From Pseudovibrio denitrificans JCM 12308 (GTDB taxonomy: Bacteria; Pseudomonadota; Alphaproteobacteria; Rhizobiales; Stappiaceae), in assembly GCF_001310815.1 (NCBI RefSeq), contig NZ_BAZK01000003.1:62001-126000 (forward strand): a DNA stretch of 64,000 bases, given 5' to 3'. The notes under the pieces were generated by a model. The model was not told the origin of the DNA. It did no database searches and was given only the letters and a program-made list of their open reading frames with translations. Shown here piece after piece: positions 53,870 through 64,000 of this stretch. The translations under genes were made by a program, and so were the position numbers. The number at the start of each line of letters is the position of its first letter. The first letter of the stretch is position 1.

Positions 53870-55030
53870 GTGAGCTCCGTGCTTGAGAATACGTCTAACC
53901 TAACAACCGTCCTTGCCAACTATGAAGCAATGGTCGCGCGGGGCGATCTGGAAGCAGACCCAGCGCAGATTCAGGTGGCAAAGTCTCTTGATGCTTTGAC
54001 AGCCGAAATGGCACAGCGAAAGCCGGAAGAGAAGAAGGGCCTGCTGGGACGCTTGTTTAGCAAAGGCAAGGAAGAGCAGGAGTTCACCAAGGGGCTCTAT
54101 GTCTGGGGTTCCGTTGGACGCGGCAAGACCATGCTCATGGATCTGTTCTTCGATCTAAGCCCAGAGCCTAAGAAGCATCGCTCTCACTTTCACGAGTTCA
54201 TGGAAGAAGTTCATGACCGCGTGTTTATCGTCCGAAAGCAGATTAGCGCTGGCACTATCAAGGATCGTGACCCAATCATCCCGATTGCTGAGCAGATCGC
54301 CAGCGAAATGCGTCTCCTTTGTTTTGACGAGTTCACTGTCACGGACATTGCTGACGCTATGTTGCTAGGACGTTTGTTTGGCAAGTTGTTCGAAGCCGGT
54401 GTTGTCGTCGTGTGCACCTCAAACGTGGTGCCAGACGAGCTCTATAAGGACGGACTGAATAGAAATCACATTCTTCCATTCATCCGTTCTCTGAACGAGC
54501 GGATGAATATTCTGCACCTTGATGCCCCTACTGATTATCGCCTTGAAAAGCTCTCCGGCTCAGACACGTACCTGGAGCCACTTGGCCCGGAAAGCCTGCA
54601 GCGCATGGAGAAGCTCTGGGGCAGCATGACTTATGGCCTTCAATGCCACCTAGTTGAGCTGGAAAACAAGGGCCGGAAAATCCCGGTAAGCCGGACTTGT
54701 AGCGCGATTGCCTGGTTCACATTCCAGGAGCTCTGCTGTACCCCGCTGGGACCGTCCGATTATCTGCGTATTGCACATGCTTTCAACACAGTTTTCCTCG
54801 AAGGTGTGCCCGTCTTGGATAAGACACGTCGGAATGAGGCTAAGCGATTCATTAATCTGATCGATACGCTATATGACAATCACGTCCATCTCGTGATTCA
54901 GGCAGGCGCAGAGCCGCAAGACCTCTATGTTGCCTCTTCTGGAACGGAAGCTTTTGAGTTCGATCGCACTGCTTCGCGGCTCATTGAAATGCGTTCGGAA
55001 GAGTACTTGATGCATGAGCAGAATACCTAA
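53870..55030 (+). CDS. zapE: Cell division protein ZapE (AFG1-like ATPase)
   Basis: ZapE is an ATPase linked to Z-ring stability under low oxygen or stress. The 386-residue protein has Walker A GSVGRGKT (residues 80-87), preceded by LYVWGSV, Walker B LLCFDEFTVTDIADA and the sensor VVVCTSNVVPDEL. RNHILPFI and the C-terminal FDRTASRLIEMRSEEYL complete the AFG1/ZapE pattern. It starts with GTG behind AAGGA. It sits upstream of mdh, a common alphaproteobacterial arrangement. Confidence 0.95.
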   Translation: MSSVLENTSNLTTVLANYEAMVARGDLEADPAQIQVAKSLDALTAEMAQRKPEEKKGLLGRLFSKGKEEQEFTKGLYVWGSVGRGKTMLMDLFFDLSPEPKKHRSHFHEFMEEVHDRVFIVRKQISAGTIKDRDPIIPIAEQIASEMRLLCFDEFTVTDIADAMLLGRLFGKLFEAGVVVVCTSNVVPDELYKDGLNRNHILPFIRSLNERMNILHLDAPTDYRLEKLSGSDTYLEPLGPESLQRMEKLWGSMTYGLQCHLVELENKGRKIPVSRTCSAIAWFTFQELCCTPLGPSDYLRIAHAFNTVFLEGVPVLDKTRRNEAKRFINLIDTLYDNHVHLVIQAGAEPQDLYVASSGTEAFEFDRTASRLIEMRSEEYLMHEQNT

Positions 55031-55062
55031 AACTGAAAAAATTTAAATATTTTCAGAAATGA

Positions 55063-56187
<1,125 letters not shown>

Positions 56188-56210
56188 GCCAGGCAAGCTT
56201 TGATCTGAAA

Positions 56211-56239
56211 GGCTGGCAGCAATTGTCGTTGCCAGTCTA
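56211..56239 (+). promoter_or_regulatory. Hairpin between mdh and sucC
   Basis: GGCTGGCA and TGCCAGTC pair (one G-T) across an 11-base loop, with no T-run. It is more likely an RNA-processing or stability hairpin than a terminator. Confidence 0.45.
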
Positions 56240-56279
56240 GCTTCCTGCTCCGGCAGGGCCCTTAGAATGGGAAGTGCAG

Positions 56280-57479
56280 ATGAACATTCATGAGTATCAG
56301 GCTAAAGCAGTCCTGAAAGAATACGGCGCACCGGTTGCTGAAGGTGTCGCAATTTTCTCCGCAGACGAAGCAAAAGCTGCGGCAGATAAACTTCCTGGCC
56401 CGCTTTGGGTTGTGAAGTCCCAGATCCACGCCGGTGGCCGTGGTAAAGGTAAGTTCAAGGAACTCGGCCCAGACGCAAAGGGCGGCGTTCGCTTGGCATT
56501 CAGCAAGGACGAAGTTGAGTCCCACGCGAATGAGATGCTTGGCAACACCCTCGTAACCGCTCAGACCGGTGACGCAGGTAAAGTTGTAAACCGTCTTTAC
56601 ATTGAAGACGGTGCAGACATCGATCGCGAACTGTACCTCTCCCTTCTGGTAGACCGTACTTGTGGTCAGGTTGCTTTCGTAGCATCCACCGAAGGCGGCA
56701 TGGACATCGAAGAAGTTGCACACGCAACTCCTGAAAAGATCCTCACCCTGCCAATCAATCCATTGGAAGGTGTGACTGAAGAGAAAGCTGCTGCGCTTTG
56801 CGACACCCTCAAGCTTGAAGGTGAAGCACGCGAAGACGGCATGAAGCTGTTCCCGATCCTCTACAAAGCATTTGTAGAAAAGGATATGGCGCTTCTCGAA
56901 ATCAACCCGCTGATCGTCATGGAAAACGGTCGTCTGCGCGTTCTGGATGCGAAAGTATCCTTCGACGGCAACGCACTGTTCCGCCACGAAGACATCGTTG
57001 CTCTGCGCGATAAAACCGAAGAAGACGAAAAAGAGATCGAAGCTTCCAAGCACGACCTCGCTTACGTTGCTCTTGACGGTAACATCGGCTGTATGGTGAA
57101 CGGTGCTGGTCTCGCAATGGCGACCATGGACATCATCAAGCTGTATGGTGCTGAGCCTGCAAACTTCCTCGACGTTGGTGGCGGCGCTACCAAAGAGAAA
57201 GTAACCTCTGCGTTCAAGATCATCACGTCTGATCCAAACGTACAGGGCATTCTGGTTAACATCTTCGGTGGCATCATGCGCTGTGACGTTATCGCAGAAG
57301 GCGTGCTGGCTGCTGTTAAAGAAGTTGGCCTGCAGGTTCCACTCGTTGTGCGTCTTGAAGGCACCAACGTTGAGCTTGGCAAGAAGATCATCAACGAGAG
57401 CGGCATGAATGTTATTCCTGCTGACGATCTCGATGACGCAGCTCAGAAAATCGTAGCTGCTGTGAAGGAGGTCGCATAA
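56280..57479 (+). CDS. sucC: Succinyl-CoA synthetase subunit beta
   Basis: SucC binds the nucleotide and succinate in succinyl-CoA synthetase. The 399-residue protein begins [15 protein letters not shown], then has ATP-grasp features [15 protein letters not shown] and LEINPLIV, and the CoA-ligase domain with [16 protein letters not shown]. The ATG at 56280 follows GGGAAG. The stop overlaps the start of sucD by one base (TAATG), so the two subunits are translated together. Confidence 0.98.
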   Translation: MNIHEYQAKAVLKEYGAPVAEGVAIFSADEAKAAADKLPGPLWVVKSQIHAGGRGKGKFKELGPDAKGGVRLAFSKDEVESHANEMLGNTLVTAQTGDAGKVVNRLYIEDGADIDRELYLSLLVDRTCGQVAFVASTEGGMDIEEVAHATPEKILTLPINPLEGVTEEKAAALCDTLKLEGEAREDGMKLFPILYKAFVEKDMALLEINPLIVMENGRLRVLDAKVSFDGNALFRHEDIVALRDKTEEDEKEIEASKHDLAYVALDGNIGCMVNGAGLAMATMDIIKLYGAEPANFLDVGGGATKEKVTSAFKIITSDPNVQGILVNIFGGIMRCDVIAEGVLAAVKEVGLQVPLVVRLEGTNVELGKKIINESGMNVIPADDLDDAAQKIVAAVKEVA

Positions 57480-58402
57480 TGTCCATCCTCGTAGATAAAG
57501 ACACCAAAGTAATCGTTCAGGGTCTGACCGGTAAAACCGGCACATTCCACACTGAGCAGGCACTGGCATACTTCGGCACCAAAATGGTTGCTGGCGTACA
57601 CCCTAAAAAAGGCGGCGAAACCTGGTCTTCTGGCCTCGATTCCGCAGCTGAACTGCCAATCTTCGCTTCCGTTAAAGAAGCTAAAGAGGCAACCGGTGCA
57701 AACGCTTCTGTAGTTTACGTTCCACCAGCAGGTGCAGCAGCTGCAATCATCGAAGCAATCGACGCAGAAATCCCATTCATCGTTTGTATCACTGAGGGTA
57801 TCCCAGTTGCAGACATGGTGAAGGTGAAAGCTCGCCTCGATAACTCCAACAGCCGTCTGCTTGGCCCGAACTGCCCAGGCGTTCTGACCCCTGAAGAATG
57901 TAAAATCGGCATCATGCCTGGTTCTATCTTCAAAAAGGGTAATGTTGGCATCGTGTCCCGCTCAGGTACCCTGACTTATGAAGCTGTGTTCCAGACTTCT
58001 CAGGAAGGCCTCGGCCAGACCACTGCTGTTGGCATCGGTGGTGACCCGGTTAAGGGCACCGAGTTCATCGACATGCTGGACCTGTTCCTGGACGACCCAG
58101 AAACAGAATCCATCATCATGATCGGTGAGATCGGTGGTTCTGCTGAAGAAGAAGCTGCTGAGTGGCTGAAAGAACAGGCTGCTAAAGGCCGCAAGAAGCC
58201 AATGGTTGGCTTCATCGCAGGTCGTACAGCGCCTCCAGGCCGTACCATGGGTCATGCAGGTGCTGTGATCTCTGGCGGTAAAGGTGGTGCTGATGACAAG
58301 ATCGCAGCAATGGAAGATGCGGGCATCCGTGTATCTCCATCCCCTGCGAAGCTTGGCAAAACCCTTGTTGCTCTTCTCGAAGAATTGAAGCAAGGCGCTT
58401 AA
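57479..58402 (+). CDS. sucD: Succinyl-CoA synthetase subunit alpha
   Basis: SucD binds CoA and carries the phospho-histidine. The 307-residue protein contains [49 protein letters not shown] and the active-site His in [12 protein letters not shown]. The family length is usual. It overlaps sucC by one base and is followed by sucA after a hairpin-containing gap. Confidence 0.98.
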   Translation: MSILVDKDTKVIVQGLTGKTGTFHTEQALAYFGTKMVAGVHPKKGGETWSSGLDSAAELPIFASVKEAKEATGANASVVYVPPAGAAAAIIEAIDAEIPFIVCITEGIPVADMVKVKARLDNSNSRLLGPNCPGVLTPEECKIGIMPGSIFKKGNVGIVSRSGTLTYEAVFQTSQEGLGQTTAVGIGGDPVKGTEFIDMLDLFLDDPETESIIMIGEIGGSAEEEAAEWLKEQAAKGRKKPMVGFIAGRTAPPGRTMGHAGAVISGGKGGADDKIAAMEDAGIRVSPSPAKLGKTLVALLEELKQGA

Positions 58403-58586
58403 AAATTACACCTCCTATACTATTTAGGAGGCATACTAAATCGACTGTCGGTGAATCACTTTCATCGACAGTCCTTGAGGAGGCAGTAAGTCCCCAGGCT
58501 TACTGTCAGTCGCGGGACCCAAGGGTATGTGGTGTGTGACACCCGCCCAAAGAAAGTAGGGCGGATCAAAAGTCCGCTTAAAAACG
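58403..58586 (+). other. Leader between sucD and sucA with two hairpins
   Basis: CCTCCTA/TAGGAGG at about 58412-58432 and GACTGTCG/CGACAGTC at 58443-58473 are visible; neither has a T-run, so they are more likely processing or regulatory structures. A further GGCGGA...TCCGC pair lies just before the sucA start codon. Confidence 0.5.
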
Positions 58587-61556
58587 ATGGCTCGGCAGGA
58601 CGCGAACAACGTATTCGCGCTGACGTCGTTTCTATACGGCGCCAACGCTCCTTATATTGAAGAGCTCTATGCTCAATATCAGGAAAACCCGAATTCACTC
58701 GATCCCGAGTGGAAAGAATTCTTTTCTTCGCTTCAGGACAATCCAGAGGACGTAATCAAGGAAGCTCGCGGAGCGACCTGGAAGCGTTCTGACTGGCCAG
58801 TTCCAGCAAACGGTGAACTGGTTTCAGCTCTTGATGGCGATTGGCCTGCTGAGAAAGAAGTCAGCAAGAAGATCAAGTCCACAGCCAAGAAAAATGGCGT
58901 CGAGCTAACCGAAGATCAGGTGCTGCAGGCAACACGTGACAGTGTTCGCGCTATCATGATGATCCGTGCATACCGTATGCGCGGCCACTTGCATGCTGAT
59001 CTTGACCCGCTCCGTCTGGCTGTTCCTGGTGACCACGAAGAGTTGCATCCCGCGACCTATGGCTTCTCTGAACAGGACTGGGATCGGAAGATCTTCCTGG
59101 ACAACGTTCTGGGCATGGAATTCGCCACCATCCGTGAGATGTTGGACATTCTGAAACGGACCTATTGCTCCACCCTTGGTGTTGAGTTCATGCACATCTC
59201 TGATCCTGCTGCAAAAGCATGGCTTCAGGAGCGCATCGAAGGTCCGGACAAGCATGTTGCCTTCACCCCGGAAGGTAAAAAGGCGATCCTCAACAAACTG
59301 GTTGAGGCTGAAGGCTTCGAGAAATTCCTCGACGTAAAATACACCGGTACCAAACGTTTTGGTCTGGACGGTGGTGAAGCGCTGATCCCTGCGCTGGAGC
59401 AGATCATCAAACGTGGTGGTGCTCTTGGCGTACAGGACATCGTTCTGGGCATGGCACACCGTGGCCGCCTGAACGTTCTGTCTCAGGTGATGGGCAAGCC
59501 TCACCGCGCAATCTTCCACGAGTTCAAGGGCGGTTCCTACGCTCCTGATGATGTGGAAGGCTCCGGCGACGTGAAGTACCACCTCGGTGCATCTTCTGAC
59601 CGCTCTTTCGACAACAACAACGTTCACCTGTCTTTGACTGCGAACCCGTCTCACCTTGAGATCGTAAACCCGGTTGTTCTGGGTAAGGTACGCGCAAAAC
59701 AGGACCAGCTGGCTGACTGGAAAGAAACAACGGAAGTTGAGCGTGACAACGTTCTTCCGCTGCTTCTGCACGGCGATGCTGCATTCGCTGGTCAAGGTGT
59801 TGTTGCTGAATGTTTCGGTCTGTCCGCTCTGCGCGGTCACCGCACCGGTGGTTCCATCCACTTCATCATCAACAACCAGATTGGCTTCACAACCAATCCA
59901 CGCTTCTCCCGCTCTTCTCCATATCCTTCTGATGTGGCGAAAGTGATTGAAGCGCCAATCTTCCACGTAAACGGCGACGATCCAGAAGCTGTTACCTACG
60001 CTGCGAAGATTGCGATTGAGTACCGTCAGAAGTTCGGTCGTCCGGTTGTGATCGACATGATCTGTTACCGTCGCTTCGGCCACAACGAAGGTGACGAGCC
60101 TGCGTTCACGCAGCCAATCATGTACCGCAAGATCCGTAAGCACGCGACAACTCTGCAGATCTACGCTGACAAGCTGGTCAAAGAAGGCCTGATGTCCGCT
60201 GAAGACGTTGAGAAGGCAAAAGCTGACTGGCGTGCGCATCTGGACCGTGAGTTCGAAACTGGCCAGACCTACAAGCCAAACAAGGCTGACTGGTTGGACG
60301 GTCGCTGGTCCAAGATGAAGGTCGCTAAGGAAGTCGATGAGCCACGCCGTGGTTCTACTGGCATGCCTTTTGAAGATCTGAAGGCTATCGGCGAGAAGCT
60401 CTCTTCCGTGCCGGACGACTTCAACGCACACCGCACCATCCGTCGCTTTATGAGCAACCGTGCCAAAATGATCGAAACCGGTGAAGGTATCGATTGGGCA
60501 ATGGGTGAAGCGCTCGCATTCGGTTCTCTTCTGAAAGAAGGCCATTCCGTTCGTCTGTCCGGTCAGGACTGTGAGCGTGGTACTTTCTCTCAGCGTCACT
60601 CCGTTCTTTACGATCAGGAAGACGAAGGCCGCTACATCCCGCTTAACCACGTTGGTGAAAAGCAGGGCCGTTACGAAGTAATCAACTCGATGCTTTCTGA
60701 AGAAGCAGTGTTGGGCTTCGAATACGGTTACTCCCTGACTGAGCCAAACGCGCTGACCATGTGGGAAGCACAGTTCGGTGACTTCGCAAACGGTGCGCAG
60801 GTGCTGTTCGACCAGTTCATCTCATCTGGTGAACGTAAATGGTTGCGTATGTCCGGTTTAGTTTGCTTGTTGCCACACGGCTACGAAGGCCAGGGCCCAG
60901 AGCACTCCTCTGCACGCCTTGAGCGCTTCTTGCAGATGTGCGCTGAAGACAACATGCAGGTTGCGAACTGTACAACGCCTGCAAACTACTTCCACATCCT
61001 TCGCCGTCAGCTGAAGCGTGACATTCGTAAGCCGCTCGTTCTGATGACACCGAAGTCTCTGCTCCGCCACAAGCGTGCAGTTTCCAAACTGGAAGACTTT
61101 GGCGCAGACGAGAGCTTCCACCGTCTCCTTCATGATGATGCTCAGACGAACCCAGGTTCAACTGTTGAGCTGAAGAAGGATGAAGACATCCGTCGTGTGA
61201 TCCTCTGTACTGGTAAGGTCTACTATGACCTGCTCGAAGAGCGTGAGAAGCGTAACATCAACGATGTTTACATCCTCCGCGTTGAGCAGCTCTACCCATT
61301 CCCTACCAAATCCCTATGTGTAGAGATGGCGCGCTTCAAGAATGCAGACGTAGTCTGGTGTCAGGAAGAGCCAAAGAACATGGGCTCCTGGTTCTTCATT
61401 CAGCAGTACATTGAATGGGTTCTGGAGCATGTGAATGCAAAAGTGCATCGCCCACGTTACGTTGGCCGTCCACCAGCTGCTGCAACAGCAACCGGCTTGA
61501 TGTCAAAGCACTTGGCTCAGCTACAAGCTTTCCTCGACGATGCATTCGCCGAGTAA
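58587..61556 (+). CDS. sucA: 2-oxoglutarate dehydrogenase E1 component
   Basis: SucA decarboxylates 2-oxoglutarate with thiamine diphosphate and transfers the succinyl group to SucB. The 989-residue length is typical. The N-terminal FLYGANAPYIEELYAQYQEN is the segment that contacts E2. TPP-binding parts are GMAHRGRLNVLSQ and HGDAAFAGQGVVAE. The C-terminal half includes FSQRHSVLYDQ and HGYEGQGPEHSSARLERFLQ. The ribosome binding site is weak, so translation may depend on the upstream leader. It is followed by sucB. Confidence 0.98.
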   Translation: MARQDANNVFALTSFLYGANAPYIEELYAQYQENPNSLDPEWKEFFSSLQDNPEDVIKEARGATWKRSDWPVPANGELVSALDGDWPAEKEVSKKIKSTAKKNGVELTEDQVLQATRDSVRAIMMIRAYRMRGHLHADLDPLRLAVPGDHEELHPATYGFSEQDWDRKIFLDNVLGMEFATIREMLDILKRTYCSTLGVEFMHISDPAAKAWLQERIEGPDKHVAFTPEGKKAILNKLVEAEGFEKFLDVKYTGTKRFGLDGGEALIPALEQIIKRGGALGVQDIVLGMAHRGRLNVLSQVMGKPHRAIFHEFKGGSYAPDDVEGSGDVKYHLGASSDRSFDNNNVHLSLTANPSHLEIVNPVVLGKVRAKQDQLADWKETTEVERDNVLPLLLHGDAAFAGQGVVAECFGLSALRGHRTGGSIHFIINNQIGFTTNPRFSRSSPYPSDVAKVIEAPIFHVNGDDPEAVTYAAKIAIEYRQKFGRPVVIDMICYRRFGHNEGDEPAFTQPIMYRKIRKHATTLQIYADKLVKEGLMSAEDVEKAKADWRAHLDREFETGQTYKPNKADWLDGRWSKMKVAKEVDEPRRGSTGMPFEDLKAIGEKLSSVPDDFNAHRTIRRFMSNRAKMIETGEGIDWAMGEALAFGSLLKEGHSVRLSGQDCERGTFSQRHSVLYDQEDEGRYIPLNHVGEKQGRYEVINSMLSEEAVLGFEYGYSLTEPNALTMWEAQFGDFANGAQVLFDQFISSGERKWLRMSGLVCLLPHGYEGQGPEHSSARLERFLQMCAEDNMQVANCTTPANYFHILRRQLKRDIRKPLVLMTPKSLLRHKRAVSKLEDFGADESFHRLLHDDAQTNPGSTVELKKDEDIRRVILCTGKVYYDLLEEREKRNINDVYILRVEQLYPFPTKSLCVEMARFKNADVVWCQEEPKNMGSWFFIQQYIEWVLEHVNAKVHRPRYVGRPPAAATATGLMSKHLAQLQAFLDDAFAE

Positions 61557-61623
61557 GTACCTCGTAATCAGGTAAAGTCCGAGAGGCCTTTCAGGGGCCC
61601 TGAAACGAAAAGAGATAGAGACA

Positions 61624-63141
61624 ATGGCGACGGAAATTCGAGTACCCACTCTGGGTGAATCCGTAACCGAGGCAACAATCGCTCAATGGTTCAAAAAGCC
61701 GGGCGATGCGGTGAATGCAGACGAACCAATCGTTGAGCTGGAAACAGACAAGGTAACCGTTGAAGTGCCTGCTCCTGTTGCTGGCAAGCTGGAAAGCATC
61801 GACGTGAAAGAAGGCGACACCGTTGAAGTTGGCGCACTTCTTGGCGCGATTGCTGAAGGCGCTGCTGGCGCAGCAGCTGCTCCGGCAGCTAAGGCTGAAC
61901 CGGCTGCATCTGCAGCACCTGCTGCCGCTGCTGAGACAATTGAAGTGCTCGTACCTTCCGCTGGTGAAAGTGTCACCGAAGCTGAAGTTGGCGAGTGGTC
62001 CGTGAAGGTGGGGGATGTTGTCAAAGCAGACGACATTCTCGTTGAACTGGAAACTGACAAAGCTGCTCAGGAAGTACCTAGCCCAGTTGCTGGTACTGTT
62101 GTTGAGATTGCTCAGGCAACTGGCGCAACTGTTGAGCCAGGCAACCTGCTCTGCAAGATCGCTAAAGGCGAAGGTGCAGCAGTTGCTGCTGCAGCAGCTC
62201 AGGCTGCCGCTGCTCCTGCACCAGCAGTATCCGGTTCCAGCATGCCTCCTGCACCATCTGCAGCAAAGATGATGGCTGAAAAAGGCCTCTCCGCTGATCA
62301 GGTTGCAGGCTCTGGCAAGCGCGGTCAGGTTCTCAAAGGTGATGTTCTCGCAGCTGTAGCTGCTGGCGTAACCGCTGCTCCTGCAGCAGCAGCTGCACCG
62401 GCTCCTGTTGCTGTTCGCGCACCATCTGCTCCGGCTGATGAAGTTCGTGAAGAACGTGTTCGCATGACCAAGCTGCGCCAGACCATTGCGCGCCGCCTGA
62501 AAGATGCTCAGAACACCGCGGCTATGCTGACCACTTACAACGAAGTGGACATGAAGCCGATCATGGATCTGCGTAAGCAGTACAAGGATATCTTCGAGAA
62601 GAAGCACGGCGTTAAGCTTGGCTTCATGGGTTTCTTCACCAAAGCAGTGACCCACGCTCTCAAAGAAATCCCAGCTGTAAACGCTGAGATCGATGGCACC
62701 GACATCATCTACAAGAACTTTGCACACATCGGCGTTGCGGTTGGCACACCGAAGGGTCTCGTTGTTCCTGTGGTTCGTGATGCTGACCAGATGTCCATCG
62801 CTGAGATCGAAAAAGAGATCGGCAATCTCGGCCGTAAGGGCCGTGACGGCAAGCTCTCCATGGCAGACATGCAGGGTGGCACCTTCACCATCTCCAACGG
62901 TGGTGTTTACGGTTCCCTGATGTCCTCTCCAATCCTGAATGCACCGCAGTCCGGTATCCTCGGCATGCACAAAATTCAGGAGCGTCCGGTTGCAATCAAC
63001 GGTCAGGTCGAAATCCGTCCGATGATGTACCTGGCTCTGTCCTACGATCACCGTATCGTTGACGGCAAAGAGGCAGTGACCTTCCTGGTTCGCGTTAAAG
63101 AGAGCCTTGAAGATCCACAGCGTCTGGTTCTGGACCTCTAA
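61624..63141 (+). CDS. sucB: 2-oxoglutarate dehydrogenase E2 component, two lipoyl domains
   Basis: SucB moves succinyl groups to CoA through swinging lipoyl arms. This 505-residue version has two lipoyl domains, with lipoyl-Lys43 ([12 protein letters not shown]) and Lys146 ([12 protein letters not shown]), separated by an Ala/Pro-rich linker. A peripheral subunit-binding domain ([20 protein letters not shown]) follows, then the catalytic domain with [12 protein letters not shown], the His-Asp pair of the active site. Most SucB proteins have one lipoyl domain of about 400 residues in total. It follows sucA after 67 bases. Confidence 0.97.
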   Translation: MATEIRVPTLGESVTEATIAQWFKKPGDAVNADEPIVELETDKVTVEVPAPVAGKLESIDVKEGDTVEVGALLGAIAEGAAGAAAAPAAKAEPAASAAPAAAAETIEVLVPSAGESVTEAEVGEWSVKVGDVVKADDILVELETDKAAQEVPSPVAGTVVEIAQATGATVEPGNLLCKIAKGEGAAVAAAAAQAAAAPAPAVSGSSMPPAPSAAKMMAEKGLSADQVAGSGKRGQVLKGDVLAAVAAGVTAAPAAAAAPAPVAVRAPSAPADEVREERVRMTKLRQTIARRLKDAQNTAAMLTTYNEVDMKPIMDLRKQYKDIFEKKHGVKLGFMGFFTKAVTHALKEIPAVNAEIDGTDIIYKNFAHIGVAVGTPKGLVVPVVRDADQMSIAEIEKEIGNLGRKGRDGKLSMADMQGGTFTISNGGVYGSLMSSPILNAPQSGILGMHKIQERPVAINGQVEIRPMMYLALSYDHRIVDGKEAVTFLVRVKESLEDPQRLVLDL

Positions 63142-63148
63142 TATAAGC

Positions 63149-63180
63149 GTGCCCGGCACTGTCCGGGCACATTTGCTTTA
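63149..63180 (+). terminator. Hairpin between sucB and lpdA, possible attenuator
   Basis: GTGCCCGG and CCGGGCAC form a perfect 8-base stem with a CACTGT loop, followed by ATTTGCTTT. As lpdA follows in the same direction 70 bases later, it may reduce rather than stop transcription. Confidence 0.6.
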
Positions 63181-63242
63181 AAGGGTGATTGGCGCACTTA
63201 TCTCGTCGCTGCCTTCCCCCGACTACTTACAGGGATTAGCAA

Positions 63243-64000
63243 ATGTCCTACGATCTCGTTGTCATCGGAACAGGCCCAGGTGGTTATGTTTGTGCAATCA
63301 AGGCAGCTCAGCTCGGCATGAAAGTCGCCGTTGTTGAGAAACGTAAGACCCATGGTGGTACTTGCCTGAACATCGGTTGTATTCCGTCCAAAGCTCTGCT
63401 GCATGCCTCTGAAATGTTTGAGGAAGCAAGCCACAGCTTTGAAGCCCTCGGCATTAAAACTTCCAAGCCAAAAGTGGACTGGAAGGCAATGCAGGCACAC
63501 AAAGACAAAGTCATCGATGGCAACGTAACCGGCATCGATTACCTCTTCAAAAAGAACAAGATCGACGTTCACAGCGGTGTTGGCCGTGTGCTCGGCGCTG
63601 GCCGCGTAGAAGTGAAAGCTGAAGACGGCTCCACTTCCATCGTTGAGACCAAGAACATCGTTATCGCAACTGGCTCTGACGTGATGCCTCTGCCAGGCAT
63701 CGAGATCGATGAGAAGACCATCGTATCTTCAACTGGTGCTCTGTCTCTGGAAAAAGTGCCTAACCGCATGACCGTCGTTGGTGCAGGCGTGATCGGCCTC
63801 GAACTTGGTTCCGTTTACGCACGTCTCGGTGCTGAAGTGACTGTTGTTGAGTTCATGGACAAGATCCTTGGCCCAATGGACGCAGACGTTTCCAAGCAGT
63901 TCATGCGTATGCTGAAAAAGCAGGGCCTGAAGTTCAAGCTGTCCTCCAAGGTAACAGCCGTTCAGAAAAAAGGTCGCTCTCTAGAAGTGACTGTAGAGCC
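63243..64000 (+). CDS. lpdA: Dihydrolipoyl dehydrogenase, partial
   Basis: The E3 component reoxidises dihydrolipoyl groups of SucB and passes electrons to NAD+. The frame runs off the right edge after about 252 codons. It has the FAD fold [20 protein letters not shown], the redox-active disulphide [17 protein letters not shown], the [12 protein letters not shown] segment and the NAD-binding fold [19 protein letters not shown]. It is the last gene of the mdh-sucCDAB-lpd cluster and its ATG at 63243 follows AGGGA. Confidence 0.97.
   Translation, partial: MSYDLVVIGTGPGGYVCAIKAAQLGMKVAVVEKRKTHGGTCLNIGCIPSKALLHASEMFEEASHSFEALGIKTSKPKVDWKAMQAHKDKVIDGNVTGIDYLFKKNKIDVHSGVGRVLGAGRVEVKAEDGSTSIVETKNIVIATGSDVMPLPGIEIDEKTIVSSTGALSLEKVPNRMTVVGAGVIGLELGSVYARLGAEVTVVEFMDKILGPMDADVSKQFMRMLKKQGLKFKLSSKVTAVQKKGRSLEVTVE

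Noticed and set aside
56262-57569. 435-codon minus-strand open frame inside sucC
   Set aside because: Antisense image of sucC.
58905-60650. 581-codon minus-strand open frame inside sucA
   Set aside because: It lies wholly antisense to a certain gene, matches no family, and results from codon bias of highly expressed genes that leaves few stops on the other strand.
61591-63159. 522-codon minus-strand open frame inside sucB
   Set aside because: Same cause; the Ser/Cys-rich translation is an antisense image of Ala/Glu-rich lipoyl linkers.

Overview
The window looks like a chromosomal segment of a marine alphaproteobacterium, most probably Stappiaceae/Rhodobacterales-like, close to Pseudovibrio. 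This is an inference from gene order and gene families: hisB-DUF2628-hisHAFE-coaA, ffs-dnaX-ybaB-recR, a RegB/RegA redox pair, a Brucella Omp19-like lipoprotein, sdhCDAB and zapE-mdh-sucCDAB-lpd, all at moderate GC. No rRNA, tRNA or CRISPR array was seen.

Layout. 1-2100: a partial acetyltransferase and an exported protein with a possible papain-fold domain. 2100-6850 (minus): the histidine operon ending in coaA. 7050-8560: pyrF and pyroglutamyl peptidase. 8880-17740: a small hypothetical, an exported alpha/beta hydrolase, a DUF2867 protein, a NIT-domain chemoreceptor, and a DUF4173 membrane protein with an OmpR-type two-component system. 18150-23130 (minus): rsgA, a PCMT-like methyltransferase, two tandem pairs of paralogues (membrane proteins, then exported proteins) and secB. 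23360-26110: regB, regA and yciB. 26300-29290: an acetyltransferase, a coiled-coil protein, a DUF1499 protein, a complex inverted repeat and a methyltransferase. 29540-32880 (minus): a cobalamin riboswitch followed by a BtuCDF-type ABC importer. 32990-36590: an accessory stretch with a histidine phosphatase, two copies of a structured element, dispersed palindromes, an orphan terminator and an AT-rich broken gene. 36700-41800: recR, ybaB, dnaX, SRP RNA, nudC and a phosphatase-like protein. 42000-44560: small membrane, GNAT and RibD-like genes. 45065-64000: the TCA cycle block (sdhCDAB, then mdh-sucC-sucD-sucA-sucB-lpdA), with an outer-membrane protein, a TetR regulator, an AhpD-like protein, a decayed nucleotidyltransferase, MAPEG, a phosphatase-like protein, an Omp19-like lipoprotein and zapE between the two parts.

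The most striking general feature is a run of single-base frameshifts. coaA, the NIT chemoreceptor, the sensor kinase, rsgA, recR, nudC, an AhpD-like gene and a nucleotidyltransferase remnant each lack one base, nearly always one of a doubled or tripled G or C. One AT-rich hypothetical gene appears to carry one extra A. Because coaA, recR, nudC and rsgA are conserved housekeeping genes, assembly or homopolymer error is the leading explanation, but real lesions are not excluded.

The genes fit a respiring, redox-sensing marine heterotroph: succinate dehydrogenase, malate dehydrogenase, succinyl-CoA synthetase and the 2-oxoglutarate dehydrogenase complex lie close together, and RegBA senses the quinone pool. 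The best candidates for undescribed biology are the duplicated structured element at 33.7-34.2 kb, the riboswitch/small-ORF/palindrome leader of the cobalamin importer, the near-perfect palindrome upstream of sdhC, and a coiled-coil protein with an N-terminus like that of a secreted effector.
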